From contig CM035428.1 of NCBI GenBank assembly GCA_020310875.1, positions 105,818,682 to 105,882,681 on the forward strand: DNA of 64,000 bases. The letters run 5' to 3'. Below, piece after piece: positions 41,906-54,199 of this stretch (positions within the stretch are counted from its first letter, which is position 1; each line of letters begins with the position of its first letter). Origin of the DNA: Ceratopteris richardii. Lineage: Eukaryota; Streptophyta; Polypodiopsida; Polypodiales; Pteridaceae. The translations under genes were made by a program, and so were the position numbers. Under the pieces are notes generated by a model. The model was not told where the DNA came from, searched no databases, and saw nothing but the letters and a program-made list of their open reading frames with translations.

Positions 41906-44900
41906 ATACGTGAGTGTCCCAAAAACCAAGTCAGTGCCTCTAAAGTAACTCATATTCATGTGATATGCATTATGCATACTTCAAATGGATCTACACTGAC
42001 ATATGTGCCCATACAACTAGTGACTATAGCCTAGGCCCTACAACAAAACCAACAAATAAATCTTGACAAGACCTCAGAGAATAGCAAAGCCAGAGAATCA
42101 AATAGAAGGAAAGCAAAATCTTGGAAGGATTCATGAGAAAGGCTCAAGAGAAAATGGAGTAGGAAAATACATGATCTAGAAGGAAGCTTAGAAGAAACTA
42201 GGGCCAAAATCTTAGAATTAGTCTCTCAAGATTCAATCCTAATAAACCCAAGACCCAGACTTGGATCTATTTTAGTTGAACCTATACCGGAAGACCTGGA
42301 TATGATGTTCAGAGCATACCAAGCAAGACTGAGAGAGGGACCTAAGGTAGAGGAATCAAGCAAGAGCTATCCCAGAGCTGACCTAGAAATAGAGAGGACT
42401 AAACTTTGCATGAAAATGGTAGAATTGGCACAGACCATGTTGGAAGCATCCTAGTATGTCAATTAGAGTAGCCTAGTGAAACCCAAGTTACATTTTCAAG
42501 GATTGTTAGAGAGACTAGAACAAATGTTGTCTAGCAAAAAGAATGTTAAGTCTAAGAAAACCCCCTTAGTCCAGAACTCACAGGGAGAAATTCCACCCAT
42601 GGTATCACAAGTGCCCAATTCTACGGAGAGTGGGATTCCTTCTTCCATACATAAGCACTCACAAGGATTTTTGAGGGAGATTCAACAAGAGAAATGGAGG
42701 TTAGAGCAGGAGACTTCTCCACCGATTCAAGAGATGGACAATTTCCAAGAGCGATTCTCATAGGATTATATGGAGAAAAAGAGGGGGAACAGTTTAGTGA
42801 GCAAGAGAATTTTGAATCTATCTCCTTGCATGAGCTACCTCACTTTATTGGCCCTTGGGAATCAAAGTAATTTCAAATGAGAGCACCCACCATACTAATA
42901 AGAAACAAGGAATCAAATTTTCCTAGGATTACCAATGTTGTGAAGAACACTAAAGTGCAGTGTCATCTCACTTTAGAAGAGTTGTTAAAAGCTAAACCTG
43001 AGTTGTGGAAGCACGTAGCAAATCAATCACTAGAGGTAGCTATTGCCCACTCTCAGAAAGGGTCACAACAAAAAGTACCTGAAATACCCAATAGATAGAA
43101 TTGGGGATATGAATGAAGGAGTAGAGGGAAACACATATTTACCTATCTCATATCAAGGTTACACCACTAAAGAAATCCTAAGCTCAGGTGCCGTAATGGT
43201 TATTGCCACATTTTCCCTTTGGAAATGTTGGGGCAAGCCAGTTCTGAGACCCATAAGAATGAAACTGCAAATGGATGATGGTCATATTGAGAAGCTTTTA
43301 GGCTTGTTGGAAGGAATCACTCTCACCATTTGTGGTGTAGAGTTTGAGCATATGTTTGCCATATGTGATTTTGGAAAGAACCACGCCTATGAGATGATTT
43401 TGGAATGTCCACTCATGAGGCAATTGCAAATAGTACAAGATTGGGGAAGTAACTCCTTGTACTTGAAACATCTAGGAGTGATTACCAAGGTCAACCTCAA
43501 ATACTATTCTCATAGGGATGTACCCCCATTACAATGGAACACCATCCATAAAGCACATGAAGAAATTGAGTGAGTGTGATCCTTAGCATCAGACCCTTCA
43601 TGGTTGCATGAGGACACCCAATTATGGATGTGTAAAGTAGCAATACAAAAGGAGGATAACCAAGAACCTAGGCATGCAACAACACCCACGAACCCTCTAA
43701 GATCCTACCGATGCACCTGTAGTGTTCCTTGATGAGGAATTTGAGCCTCACGAATGGGCAAAGATCCTAGACACCATGGATATAGCAATGAATGAGCAAC
43801 AATAGACACTGCATTGTGATGAGGATGGCTATGACATCTCTATCTTCATGATAGAACCCATAATAAGTGAGCCTATTTTAGAACAACGTACTGATGTGAC
43901 CCCAGAGCTAATCGATGCAAGTGATGAAGATCTAGAGTCCATTATTATGGATCCATTCCCTTCTTGAGAGGATGAATATCTATATTTCATGGAAGCCACC
44001 TTTTACTGATCAAGCTAAGCTTAGGTGAGAGAAGAAGTTTGAGAGAAAGGAAGGACAAGGGAAATCTTCTACCCAAGAAGAAGAACCCCTATTGGAAATG
44101 CGAGAAAATTTTAAGAAACATGAAATTGAAGAAGAATCATGGTAAGAATGCCTAACAGAGAAGCCAGCCCAAGAGAAGCATACGACCATCGAGAAAAGAC
44201 TAAGATGATTATAGTCACAATTGAAGGAGTGTACATACATAGGACATGACCTAAATGCAGAAGAGGAATAGACATTGATCACCCTTCTGAAAGAATACAG
44301 AGATGTGCTTGCATGGAGATACAAGGATATGAAAGGAGTTGACTCGACATTTGCTCCCATATAATTCCACTCAGGAAGCTAAGCCCATGAAGCAAAAGCC
44401 TTATACGTACAATGATAATTATGCAATTAAAATAAAAGAGGAAATTGACTGATTAATTAAAGCGAGATCCATCTATGAAATTGAGCACACTGAATGGGTC
44501 TCACCCATTGTAATGGTGCCCAAAAAGAATGGAAAGTTATGTGTATTCATTAACTTGAAGAAAGTTAATATAGCTACTATCAGAGATGGTTATCCGCTTC
44601 CTATCACTAAACATCTGTTAGAAAGGGTAGTAGGCAAGGAAGTTTATAGCTTCCTTGATGGATTTTTGGGTTAGCCATCACCCTAGAAGACCAACATAAA
44701 ATGGCTTTTGCCACATAATGGGGTATATTTGCATTTGGTGTCATGCCATTTGGGTTAACAAATGCTCCTGCTACATTTCAAAGGTTGATGTGCCATGTAT
44801 TTAAGAAGTTTCTACGCAAAAACTTGGAAGTATATGTTGACTATTTATGCATCCATTCCAATGTTAGACAGACACATACACATGAACTGACATAAATCTT

Positions 44901-44950
44901 TGACAAATATAGAGAATATCAAGTCTACTTGAACCCAGAAAAGTGTGTTT
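41906..44950 (+). pseudogene. G2 gag end, protease and RT remnant
   Basis: This continues G2 after the C2 insertion. 42476-42760 is Gln/Ser-rich gag tail. 42877-43573 is the protease region (NVVKNTKVQCHLTLEELLKA; MDDGHIEKLLGLLEGITLTI), whose active site reads ILSSGA, so the catalytic Asp is lost. RT starts near 44285 (LLKEYRDVLAWRYKDMKGVD) and reaches FGVMPFGLTNAPATFQRL and a changed catalytic box, YVDY, near 44836. Many stops occur in between. The frame ends near 44950 in LNPEKCVF, before RNase H. The minus-strand copy at 1-1570 has the same layout. Confidence 0.8.
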
Positions 44951-45158
44951 TCATGGTCAAGCAAGATTGTCATCTCTCCACAACCCTACCGATTATCCTT
45001 TTTTTCACCTCCTAATCCATCTCATGTCTCTAAGAAGACTAACCATTCCACTTCACTAACCACTAGGAAGTGGGTGCCTAAACAACCCCAGAACCCTCAC
45101 TCACCACTAACGTCTAATGTAACAATTCACAAATCTAACCCTTTTCCTTGTGCTAATC
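44951..45158. other. unassigned sequence after G2 RT
   Basis: C-rich, Pro/Ser/Thr-like codons in one frame (SPPNPSHVSKKTNHSTSL) follow, but no RNase H or integrase. The break at about 44950 suggests a deletion or rearrangement older than the A2 insertion, which begins at 45159. Confidence 0.4.
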
Positions 45159-45387
45159 TATTGATATATTTAGGTAGTGATGTGTGTGAACACACTAGGA
45201 CCGCCGAGGCACTTTTTTCCCTCTTTAGGAAGTTCCCCCCCCCCCCTTGTATATATGCCTATTGCCCTAATGGGCTACTTATCTTTGTACATTCTCTAGT
45301 AATACATTCAATATTGTGTGTTGTGCTCCAACATTCTTCTTCTTCCTTGTGTTGTTTGCATGCTTCCGCATACGTCTAACTCCAACA
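45159..45387 (+). repeat. 5' LTR of copia A2
   Basis: 229 bp; the first bases are TATTGATAT instead of TGTTGATAT, a mutation in the terminal dinucleotide. It contains a run of 12 C (45235-45246) not seen in the other family-A LTRs. Confidence 0.9.
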
Positions 45388-45539
45388 ATTGGTATCAGAG
45401 CAAGTCACCGCTTCATCTAGGGCGTCGTCGACACCTCTCCGGTTGCATTCTGTGAATCGTTGAATTTTGGTGAGCATATTCAGCATGTTTCCGAGATCAA
45501 AACCGCTTCGCTCTATGGTGCCGAAATCACGATCTGAGC

Positions 45540-46674
45540 TTGTTTCGGCCTCCGAACGCACTATCGCAGCAATTGTTTTGCAAGTACTGTAAAGGAAATG
45601 ATCATATCATAAAGAACTGTACTAAATTGGCTGCAAAAGAGGCAAAGAAAAAAGAGGCAAGAATGGTTGTTGCAGAGGCCTCTACTCCAAAAACAGAGTC
45701 TTCTAATCTTGTCCAGGAAGAAGAATGGGCATTTACTACTGTTTGCAGTTTTGACCCATCTTCTCATGAGCATTGCATGTCTACAGTAGACTCAGATGTT
45801 TGGTACTTTGATAGTGGGGCGATCAAACATATTACATGGCAACATAGTTTTTTCTCTTCACTCGAGCCTGCCCCTACAGGGAATACTGTTACATGCACCA
45901 ACAACTCCTCTTATCCTGTTATGGGAGTTGGTAATATCATTTTGACTACTATTGATGGTAGTTCTTTCACTTTGTTAGATGCTTTGTTTGTGCCAAGGAT
46001 CAAGAAAAATATGTTATCAGTTTCTCCATTAGCCAAGATTGGCTTGGTTATGACATTTTTTTGATGATAGGTGTACAGTTCATGATCTATCAAATGGCTA
46101 CGTGATTATTACTTCTCGCATTTTATGTCGTGGGCTGTATAAGCTCATAGACTATGAAAGATCTGTAAATGATTCGGCATGTGCAGTACATGATTCTCAG
46201 GCTATGTCAGATGCAAAGCTTTGACATGCATGCTTTGGTCATGTGCATTTTGCTAGTTTGATACGCTTGCAGAAATCTTGAATGGTGTCCTCTTTGCCCA
46301 AACTTGAGGCACCTTGAAAACATGTTTGTGAAGGCTATATTTTGGGCAAAATGCAGCGTTCGTCCTTTCCAAAAGATGGTTTAGTTCGGGCTACTCAGAA
46401 ATTGCAGCTTGTACATAGTGATGTCTGTGGTTCTATGCAGACACCTTCTTTCATTGATGTTTTTTCCAGGCATGCATGGGTATATCCATTGAAGGAAAAG
46501 TCCGAAGTGTTCATGTGCTTCAAACAATTTTTGGCTTTGGCTAAAAATCTGTCAGCATGTAAAATGGGCACCCTCCGTTCTGATCAAGGGGGGGAATATA
46601 TGTCTTCTAATTTTAATGCATTTCTCATTGAACCTGGGATAAAACGCCAGTGTACAATGCCGTATACACCTTAA
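45540..46674 (+). pseudogene. copia A2 zinc knuckle, protease, integrase
   Basis: The zinc knuckle CKYCKGNDHIIKNC (about 45576-45617) directly follows leader sequence, so the gag body is deleted. The protease active site is WYFDSGAIKHIT (about 45800-45835), with D-S-G intact. The frame ends at 46062 and resumes after breaks with integrase (46342-46674: HSDVCGSM, FSRHAWVYPL, SDQGGEY). A TAA at 46672-46674 stands where the family motif TPQQNG has its first Gln codon, and QNGVVEQ follows. The zinc-binding part of integrase around 46220-46340 is damaged. Confidence 0.85.
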
Positions 46675-47540
46675 CAGAATGGAGTTGTTGAACAAAAGAA
46701 CAGGTCACTCATGGAGATGGCGAGGTGTATGGTTAAGAGTGAGGCTTTACCACATATCTGACTTGAGGTTGTCATGTGTGCAACATATGTACTGAATAGG
46801 TGTCCCACTAAAGCACTACAGTCTATCACTCCATATGAGGCTTGGCATGATCGCAAGCCATCTGTTGCTCATCTGCATGTTTTTGGTTGTTTGGCATATG
46901 CATTAGTGCCTGAACAACATTGCAGAAAATTGGTTGATAAAGCAGTAAAATGTATTTTTGTTGGGTACAGTTCTGAAAGTAAAGGTTATCGTCTGTATCA
47001 TCCACAAACTAAATGCATTGTGGTTAGCCATGATGTTGTTTTTGTGGAAGATGCTATTCAACCATTGCTTTCATGTACTAAGGAGACATCAATAATCTCC
47101 AAAGACATGTATGATACTTTGCTGCCTCTTTTTACAGGTGGATAGTCTACTGTTGGTCCTAATGAGGCAACTTCTCAGCCTTTGTTGGTCCTAATGAGGC
47201 AACTTCTCAGCCAGATTTGCATGCTTTTTTTGACTCTGACTGGGTTGATTGCTATGAAACTTGTGTGTCCACTAGTGGCTTTTGCTTCATGCTTAATAGC
47301 TCATGTATATCTTCGTTGAGCAAGAAGCAGCCTACTGTGGCCACTTCCAGTTGTGAGGCTGAGTATAGGGCAACTTTCACAACTATTGTTGAGTGTGTGT
47401 GGCTCAGACGCCTTATGGCTGATTTGGGTGTTGGCCAGTCTTCTGCCACCACCATCTTCACTGACAGTCAGAGCGCATTGGCTCTACTGGGGAGATCAGG
47501 TTGGCATATGTGCCCATGCAAGAGAACATTGCAGACCTTT
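46675..47540 (+). pseudogene. copia A2 integrase end joined to RNase H
   Basis: 46774-47145 carries the integrase C-terminal region ([40 protein letters not shown]). After a 30-bp duplicated stretch the sequence jumps to RNase H (47217-47500; HAFFDSDWVDCYETC, SKKQPTVATSSCEAEY, TDSQSALA). RT is absent. Just after SALA another jump removes the RNase H end and leads into the truncated LTR. Confidence 0.85.
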
Positions 47541-47738
47541 ACTAGGACCACCGGGGCACTTTTTTCCCTCTTTAGGAGGTTTTTCCCCCGGCTTGTATAC
47601 ACGTCTATTGCCCTAATGGGCTACTTATCTTTGTCCATTCTCTAGTAATACATTCAATATTGTGTGTTGTGCTCCAAGCTTCTTCTTCTTCCTTGTGTTG
47701 TTCACGTGCTTCCGCAGACGTCTAACTCCAACATAATC

Positions 47739-48090
47739 CACTAACATCTTGACTAATTGATCAACCTTGTAATAGTTATCCCTTATTATCTTGAAACCGT
47801 AGCTGATGACACCTATCATGAATTGATATGTATGCATTATTCAGAGCAATCATGTAGGAAGTATAGTGACTTCATTAGACATAGAGATATCATTAAAAAG
47901 TCACTTCAGAGCATAAGGCTACCTAGGAGGCACATCAGCTATGGAAAGGGATTGCAGTATCGTTATGTTGGGATCGATATTAATTTACATGCTAATGTGT
48001 TATCCTTTTGTAACAGATCGTTTGCACAAACACTCATGATCAAAATGCAGACAAGAGCTAAGTGCAGTCCTTAGCTTACATGATCTGGAT
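47739..48090 (+). other. unassigned sequence between A2 and ORF3 of G2
   Basis: One short open frame (47757-48074, 105 codons) lies here without a recognisable domain. By position it should belong to G2 between pol and ORF3. I cannot place it in RNase H or integrase. Confidence 0.35.
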
Positions 48091-49117
48091 TTCGGACAAC
48101 TACCATGAAGACCATCCTTCAATGCTACCCCCCAAATTTTAAGGCTTTATTGGGCCAATGCCAATAGAAGATCCATCGATAGGAAAGATGAAGCGCATCC
48201 ACCCCAAGTCGCACTAGTTTCAAGGCCTAGGAGGACCCCTCATGAATGGAGCACATATTTATGAAGCAAAGATGAGTTTTAGTGGCAACCTTTGGGGAAG
48301 GTATCAATTCTTCTCTAAGGATTTTGAAGCACTCTAGAACACTACCGGATTGCGGCATTTATGGGATAAAGCTGGGTTCATAGAATACTTCAACACGCCT
48401 CTACCCAAACCCATTTTTTATCGTTGTTACTACTTAGTTATCTCCAGGCCTCTAAAAGGAAAGAACTTCTAGGAACTTTTGTCCTTCCCTCATTAGTAAC
48501 AGAGCCCCCCTTTAAGAAGTTTAAGCTCACTCAGGATCTTATTAGAGCAGCTTTGAAAATTAGTGGCTCCCATACCCCCACAAAAAAGGAATGTCTAATT
48601 CCTGAATCAATAAAAATAGGAGATGTACTGAAATGGGCAGATATAACAGCCATCACTCCAGAGATCTCCATGCCAGTGCGCATATGCATGCAGCATTTTG
48701 CATTCCTGGCTCAGGACCATTTCATGCAACTGCATAAGAGAATTTGGTTCGGGTTGTATTTAGCCAACACTATTACAAAGACAATCGATTTGGCTAGTTG
48801 GGTTCAAGAACAATTCTTTCTGGCTCATCAAAGGTGGGCACACAAAAGAGTTATTCATGGATGTTGTGCAATCATGCGGATCATGTATATGTGCTTGGAT
48901 TATGATGTACCCATGGAAGGAGCACTCTCCAGTGTGCAGTTATGTCAATACAAAAGTGCCCATAAGTCAAAAGCACACTTCTTCAAATGCATGAGGGGTT
49001 CCATTCCCTACTTGTAGGTTGATGCCATGCCTTCACCTCAACCATCACCACAGCAGTCATCGACAGAGCCACAATCATCCATCCCTCCGATTTGCATCCA
49101 ACTATCATGCATGCCAA
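48091..49117 (+). pseudogene. G2 ORF3, N-terminal part
   Basis: The open part 48424-49017 (197 codons) has a globular, Trp/His-containing sequence (KKFKLTQDLIRAALKISGS; KIGDVLKWADITAITP; WAHKRVIHGCCAIM). Upstream 48091-48423 is frame-broken. It ends in a stop and runs on as a Ser/Pro/Gln-rich tail (SPQPSPQQSSTEPQSS) until copia C interrupts at 49118. Position and architecture parallel G1 ORF3, although I see no close residue match. Function unknown. Confidence 0.55.
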
Positions 49118-49533
49118 TGTAGAGAGTACGCACGCGGAAGCAAAATGAAAAGTAAAGTACTCTCACAAAACAAAGAATGTGTGAGACACAAAATGAGTAG
49201 ACCATGAAATGGGTAAACTCATGTGGATTAGAAATAAACTTGCCAAGAGCATGGAGTAGGCTCCTCAAGCTTCTAACCAAGTACAAATGGGGGGAGAGGC
49301 CCTCCTTATATAGATTTGGGAGGGGCTCTCAAAAGCACATCATATGTGGGATAAGTCTCCTGAAAGGAGAATGAATACAATAGGTAGAAGCACATGGCAA
49401 GGTACCCAAATACAAAGGAAGTACAATATAAAATGGAAATAGACTAGAAATGGAGTGCCTCCTAGATACAAAATGGAGATGCACTCATGCGGATACAAAT
49501 GTAGATGAAGTAGAAGCGATCATGTCGTCAACA
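49118..49533 (-). repeat. 3' LTR of copia C
   Basis: 416 bp. On the minus strand it starts TGTTGACGAC and ends CTCTACA. A TATA-like CTATATAAGG lies near 49293-49303. The part 49379-49533 is nearly identical to the 5' stub (55032-55188). Confidence 0.92.
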
Positions 49534-52350
49534 CCCCCTCTGTAGCTCCATTTTGGAGCGGCTGAATGCTGCAGAGGTCCACCAAGCGCTGAAGTGGAAC
49601 CGGAGGTAGAGCCTTCGCGAACATGTCTGCCAGGTTCTCCTGAGAGGTACATTGCTCCAAAGTAATCTCCTGAGATATGAGCTTCTCACAGATGAAGTGG
49701 TATTGTATCTCGATGTGCTTCGTCCGAGCGTGGAACACTGGATTCTTGGCGATGGCCAAGGCTGACTTGCTGTCCGTGCGAAGACATGTCGTAGTATCCT
49801 GCAAAACACTAATGTTAGATAATAAACGTCGAAGCCAAATGGCCTCACATGCTGCAAAGTTGGATGCCTAGTACTCGGCCTTGGTAGATGATAGAGCGAC
49901 TTTGAGCTGCTTCTTACTTGCCCAAGAGATAGGTCCTGAGCCAAGCAAGAATATATACCCAGAAGTAGACCATCGAGAATCAGGATCACCAGCCCAATCT
50001 GAATCGGAATATCTGGCGAGTTCGATGCCCCCTCTGTAGCAAAGACCATGATGTCCGGTGAGGGAAAGGTAACGAAGTAGTCTCTGAGCAGCATCCCAAT
50101 GAGTCTGACGAGGCTGATGCGCAAATTGATTGAGTATACCAACAACATAAGCAATATCTGGTCTAATGTTGGCAAGATAGAGTAATGAGCCAACAAGCTG
50201 TCGATAGGTATGCACATCCACAAGTGATGATGAGTCCTCTAGTGTAAGCTTCATGTTGGGATCAAGTGGTGTAGAAACTGAGTGACACTGGTCCATGTTA
50301 TATATGGAAAGTAGATCAGAGTAGTACTTCTTCTGTGATAGGAATATACCTTCTTTTGTTTGACATACTTCCATACCTAAGAAGTAGTGAAGTAATCCAA
50401 GATCTGTCATAGAGTACTCAAGATGAAGCTGAGTGATGATAAACTGGATGCGTTCTTTGTCTGAGCCTGTCAAGATCAAGTCATCTACATAGAGAATGAT
50501 GATGGATACTAAAGACTCCTTTTGATACATATAGAGCTTAGCATCATCATTGCTTCGGTGAAATCCCTTGTCTTCAAAGAACTTGTGAATCTTTTCATAC
50601 TAGGCCTTGGGAGTTTGCTTGAGGCCATAAAGTGCCTTGTGGAGCTTGTAGACTTGATCTTCTTTGCGTTTGATCTTGAAGCCTTCAGGTTGTTCAACAT
50701 ATACTTCTTCTTGAAGATCTCCATTGAGGAATGCACTTTTGACGTCTAGCTGGTAAATGGGCCACTTAAAGTGAGCACTTAGTGCTAAGATGATTCTTAT
50801 GGTTGTGAATCTTGCAGTAGGAGCAAAGGTTTCTTCATAGTCAATGCCATGTTGTTGCTTGTATCCCTTAGCTACTAATCTTGCCTTATATTTATCTAGA
50901 GTGCCATCAGACTTGTATTTGACTTTATATATCCACTTGACTCCTATGACTTGATGGTTGGTTGGTTTGGGAACTAATGTCCAAGTCTTGTTCTTTGCTA
51001 TTGCATCGAGTTCCTCTTTCATAGTTGTTTCCCATTCTGCTTGGCCTTGAGCTTCTTTGAAGTTGGATGGCTCTGGAATTTGTTGAATTTGGTGCATTAG
51101 AACATAATTCACATATTGACTTTGTTCGCGTTGTTGCCTATCAAGAAGCCTTTGAGATCGGCGTGGTTGTTGTGAAGTACTTGCTTCTGAGTTGGAAGTT
51201 GGAAATACTGAGTCCCCCTCTGAAGTGTAGATAGGTGGACTAAGACTTGTACTTGAATCTTTTCTTGAGTATGATGAAGCTTCATTGAAGATCACATCCT
51301 TCGAAATAGTGATGGTGTGGTTGTCCATATCATATAGACGGTATGCCTTTGATTGGTCACTATACACTATGAATATGTGTTCCTTGGACTTTGATTGTAA
51401 CTTGTTTCTATCTTCTTTTGGTACATGGACAAAAGCTTCACTACCAAAGAATTGAAAGTAGTTTACATTTGGTTTTCTTCCATAGTATGCTTCAAAGGGT
51501 GTTTTGTTGTGTAATGCACTTGTAAATCCTCAATTAAGAATGTGAACGACAGTATGCACAGCTTCTGCCCAGAACTTGTAGGGTAGATCCTTGTGATGAA
51601 GCATTGTTCGTGTCATTTCCATCACATTGTGTATCTTCCTTTCAGCTACTCCATTCTGGGATGGAGTATGAGGCTGAGTGACTTGTCTTTTGATTCCTTT
51701 CTGGGTGAGAAAGTTATCAAAGTCATGATTGATAAACTCACCACCTCCATCGGATCTGATGGTTCTAACTTTAGTTGAAGCTTCATTCTCAACTTCCTTG
51801 ATCCAAGCTTGAAACTTAGAGAATGTGTCTGCCATTGACTTCAAAAAGTACACCCAAATAAAGCGAGAGTGGTCATCTACTAGAAGATAAAAGTAGAGGG
51901 ATCCACTCAGCGATGGGGTATTCATAGGTCCACATAAGTCCATGTGGATAAGGGCAAGGGGGTTCCTCGCTCGTGTTGAAGCTTCTTTGGGGATTGGGGC
52001 CCTATGTTGCTTGCCTTGGGTGCAAGCTTGGCAGACATCAGTAAGTTGCCCTATCTTTGGCAATCCCTTCACAAGTTGGGAGGAAGAGATTTTTGATAAG
52101 TATGAAGTGTGGCCAAATCTTTGGTGCCACAAACTTGAGTTTGATTCTTTGGATACAAAGCAAGATAGCTTGTAGAGGCCCTTTTCTTCTATACCTTGAG
52201 CAATGACATCCTTTGTATGGGGATCAACTACCTTAACTGAGGTGTTATCAAACCATACTTGTTTGTCCTGATCTGCAATGGCCTTGACGGAAAGTAGATT
52301 CATACATAAATTTGGAACAAAAAGAACATTGGGTAAAGACTTGCATTCCC
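49534..52350 (-). pseudogene. copia C pol: integrase, RT, RNase H in one frame
   Basis: From 52350 down to 49520 a single frame encodes the protease end, integrase (LWHQRFGH, C-x2-C; HMDLCGPM, SDGGGEF, GVAERK giving the D-D-E triad), RT ([38 protein letters not shown] near 50480) and RNase H (YSDSDWAGDPDSR, TDSKSALAIA, TKHIEIQYHF). It is interrupted only by stops at about 51530 (TGA), 50600 (TAG) and 49868 (TAG). The sites read as former Arg or Trp codons, or an uncertain residue. There is no frameshift in nearly 2.8 kb, which is good preservation. The frame runs slightly into the LTR. Confidence 0.9.
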
Positions 52351-52351
52351 C

Positions 52352-53430
52352 CTAATGGTTGGAAATTTGAAATTTCCCTTTTCCTTTGATGGGTAAACTT
52401 TTGTTGTTGCCAAGATAGACTTCTCCCTTGTGCTCTTCGAGTTCCTGAAAGGAGTCCTTGTCTTTGCACATATGGGAGGTAGCTCCGCTCTCAAAGATCC
52501 ACTCATGCGGGGAGCTAGAAGTAACAAGGGCATTGGCTTCTGTGGAGATGAAAAGTTCCTCACTCGAGTAGTGGGACCTATGTTGAGATCCTTTGGATGC
52601 TTGCCTAGACATAGAAGCCTTCGATGATTGTTTCTTTTTATAGCAAAATTTTTCTAAGTGGCCTGATTTTCCACAGAAATTACAAGTGAACTTCTTCGAT
52701 GAATTATGCGATCCTTGCTTAGATCCATTACTAGCCTGATGACTTGTGGTTTTGCCCTTATTGAATGGGCCTTTGGCCTTCATGGTTGACTCTTGTGAGG
52801 AAGTTGATTTGGCTCGAGAGTCGTGAAGGAGCAATAGTCGACGAACCTCTTCCCAAGATAAGACTTGGCCGTGATTATACAAAGGTGTGACAAATGTCTC
52901 GTATGACTTCGGTAACTTGTTGAGAAGTCTAATGGCCATGTCTTCACTAGAGATCTGCCTACCACATAGTGCTAATTTACACTAGTAGTCCTCGAATTGG
53001 GTTATGACTTTGGTAATTGTGTCGTGTAGCCTAATGGTCAAATTATGAAACTCGGCCTCTAATGCATATATTTTTGAAGGGTTCTTGTCTTCATACAAAG
53101 CGGCTAATGTATCCCAAGCATCCTTCAACGTCTTGCAGGCCGTGATATGTCCTTTTGTCAATTCGTCATAGGCAAGTAACAGTTGACCTAAAGCTCTTTT
53201 ATCCTTGACATTCCACCCGTGCCAATTGTCTAAGTTGGTATCCCTATTGGGTTCGGGGTCTGACCCATCTACTACCTCATGAAGAAGATTCGTGTAGAGA
53301 TAGGCGCGCATAACATATTTCCATAGATTATAATTCTGTCCATTGAGGCATTCATCTTAGGCATAAAAATAGGGGTTAAAGAGGGTAAGAAGTTAGCCAT
53401 AGATGATGAGCTACCTTCACTTTTGGTCAT
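52352..53430 (-). pseudogene. copia C gag and protease start
   Basis: The probable start is Met 53430 (MTKSEGSSSSMANF). A frameshift near 53335 leads to the frame beginning QNYNLWKYVMRAYLY. The gag centre is KTLKDAWDTLAALYEDKNP and ITQFEDY, then TAG (52982). Gag continues in the same frame with AIRLLNKLPKSYETFVTP, the zinc knuckle CNFCGKSGHLEKFC (about 52690-52650) and the protease start EWIFESGATSHM (about 52505-52470). The usual catalytic D-S-G reads E-S-G. A TAG at 52352 separates it from pol. Confidence 0.85.
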
Positions 53431-53439
53431 TACAAAGTT

Positions 53440-53800
53440 TTGAAGATAGAGTGTTTAGAAACACTACCAAAATCTTCGCCAAACGCACAAGCTTTGAAGG
53501 TAAAGTGTTTAGAAACACTACCAAAAGCTTCGCCAAAAATGCAGCTTCAAAATAATTGGAAAGCTTCAAATGAACGACTCGATGTCACACTGAAAAAAAT
53601 GCCTTGGGGAGGGGGGGGGCTTAGAGTAGCCCTGCACTTGGACAACAATTGAAGTAGATGCCCTGGAGATTGGGGGGGGAGCCTAGAGTAGCCCATTGGC
53701 AAAGAGCAAGACACACATGGGGGCTTAGAGTAGCCCATTGGCAAAGAGCAAGACACATATGGGGGCTTAGAGTAGCCGCCCAAGGCACACACACACAACA
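53440..53800 (-). repeat. short tandem repeats in the copia C leader
   Basis: Two kinds occur. A 54-60-bp unit containing AAGTGTTTAGAAACACTACC occurs twice at 53440-53540, with an internal palindrome GTGTTTCTAAACAC. A unit of about 45 bp containing CTTAGAGTAGCCCATTGGC occurs two to four times, partly degenerate, at 53620-53790. They lie in the untranslated leader between the lost primer-binding site and gag. Confidence 0.75.
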
Positions 53801-54190
53801 CTTAACCTTATATTCTTGATGTTACAATGAGGGAGGCACTTAGTGCCTTGAGTGTGCCAAAATAAAGTGGTGGTACCCTTGAGAAGTAACCTCTTGCCCG
53901 AATACAAAGTGTGCTTACAAAGTGGGTACCTTTGGGGACTTGGAGTGTCTAGGACCCAATATTGATGAGCTAAAACCCTTGGGAAAGGTACAAGAGGAAG
54001 AGTTTGATCAATACAAAGTGTGTGCCCTTAATGAGTACGATGATAGAGAGCCAATGTGAATTTACCAAATGATTTCACAACTTGATAAAAGTGATGTATT
54101 TGCAACTAGCACAAAATAATGTTTGAATATAGATAAGTTGAGTTATGCAAATTGAATGCATGCACCTACAACACTCCAATAGTTATTATC
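53801..54190. other. copia C leader, no gene
   Basis: AT-rich sequence with no ORF of note, continuing the leader of copia C. I see no primer-binding site at its right end, consistent with that end having been replaced. Confidence 0.5.
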
Positions 54191-54199
54191 TGCTCATGA

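Larger units (their letters stand above)
45159..47733 (+). mobile_element. copia A2: internally deleted family-A element
   Basis: The 5' LTR is 45159-45387 and the 3' LTR is shortened (about 47541-47733). A perfect TAATC duplication flanks it (45154-45158 and 47734-47738). The primer site TTGGTATCAGAGC is at 45389. Gag N-terminus, most of RT, the polypurine tract and the first part of the 3' LTR are deleted. The kept parts (zinc knuckle, protease, integrase, RNase H) partly complement those kept in A1. Confidence 0.92.

Noticed and set aside
45235-45246. Run of 12 C in the copia A2 LTR as a functional element
   Set aside because: Absent from the other family-A LTRs. It may be a replication or sequencing artefact.
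53620-53790. CRISPR-like direct repeats
   Set aside because: Two to four degenerate repeats in a plant retrotransposon leader, with no regular spacers and no cas genes.
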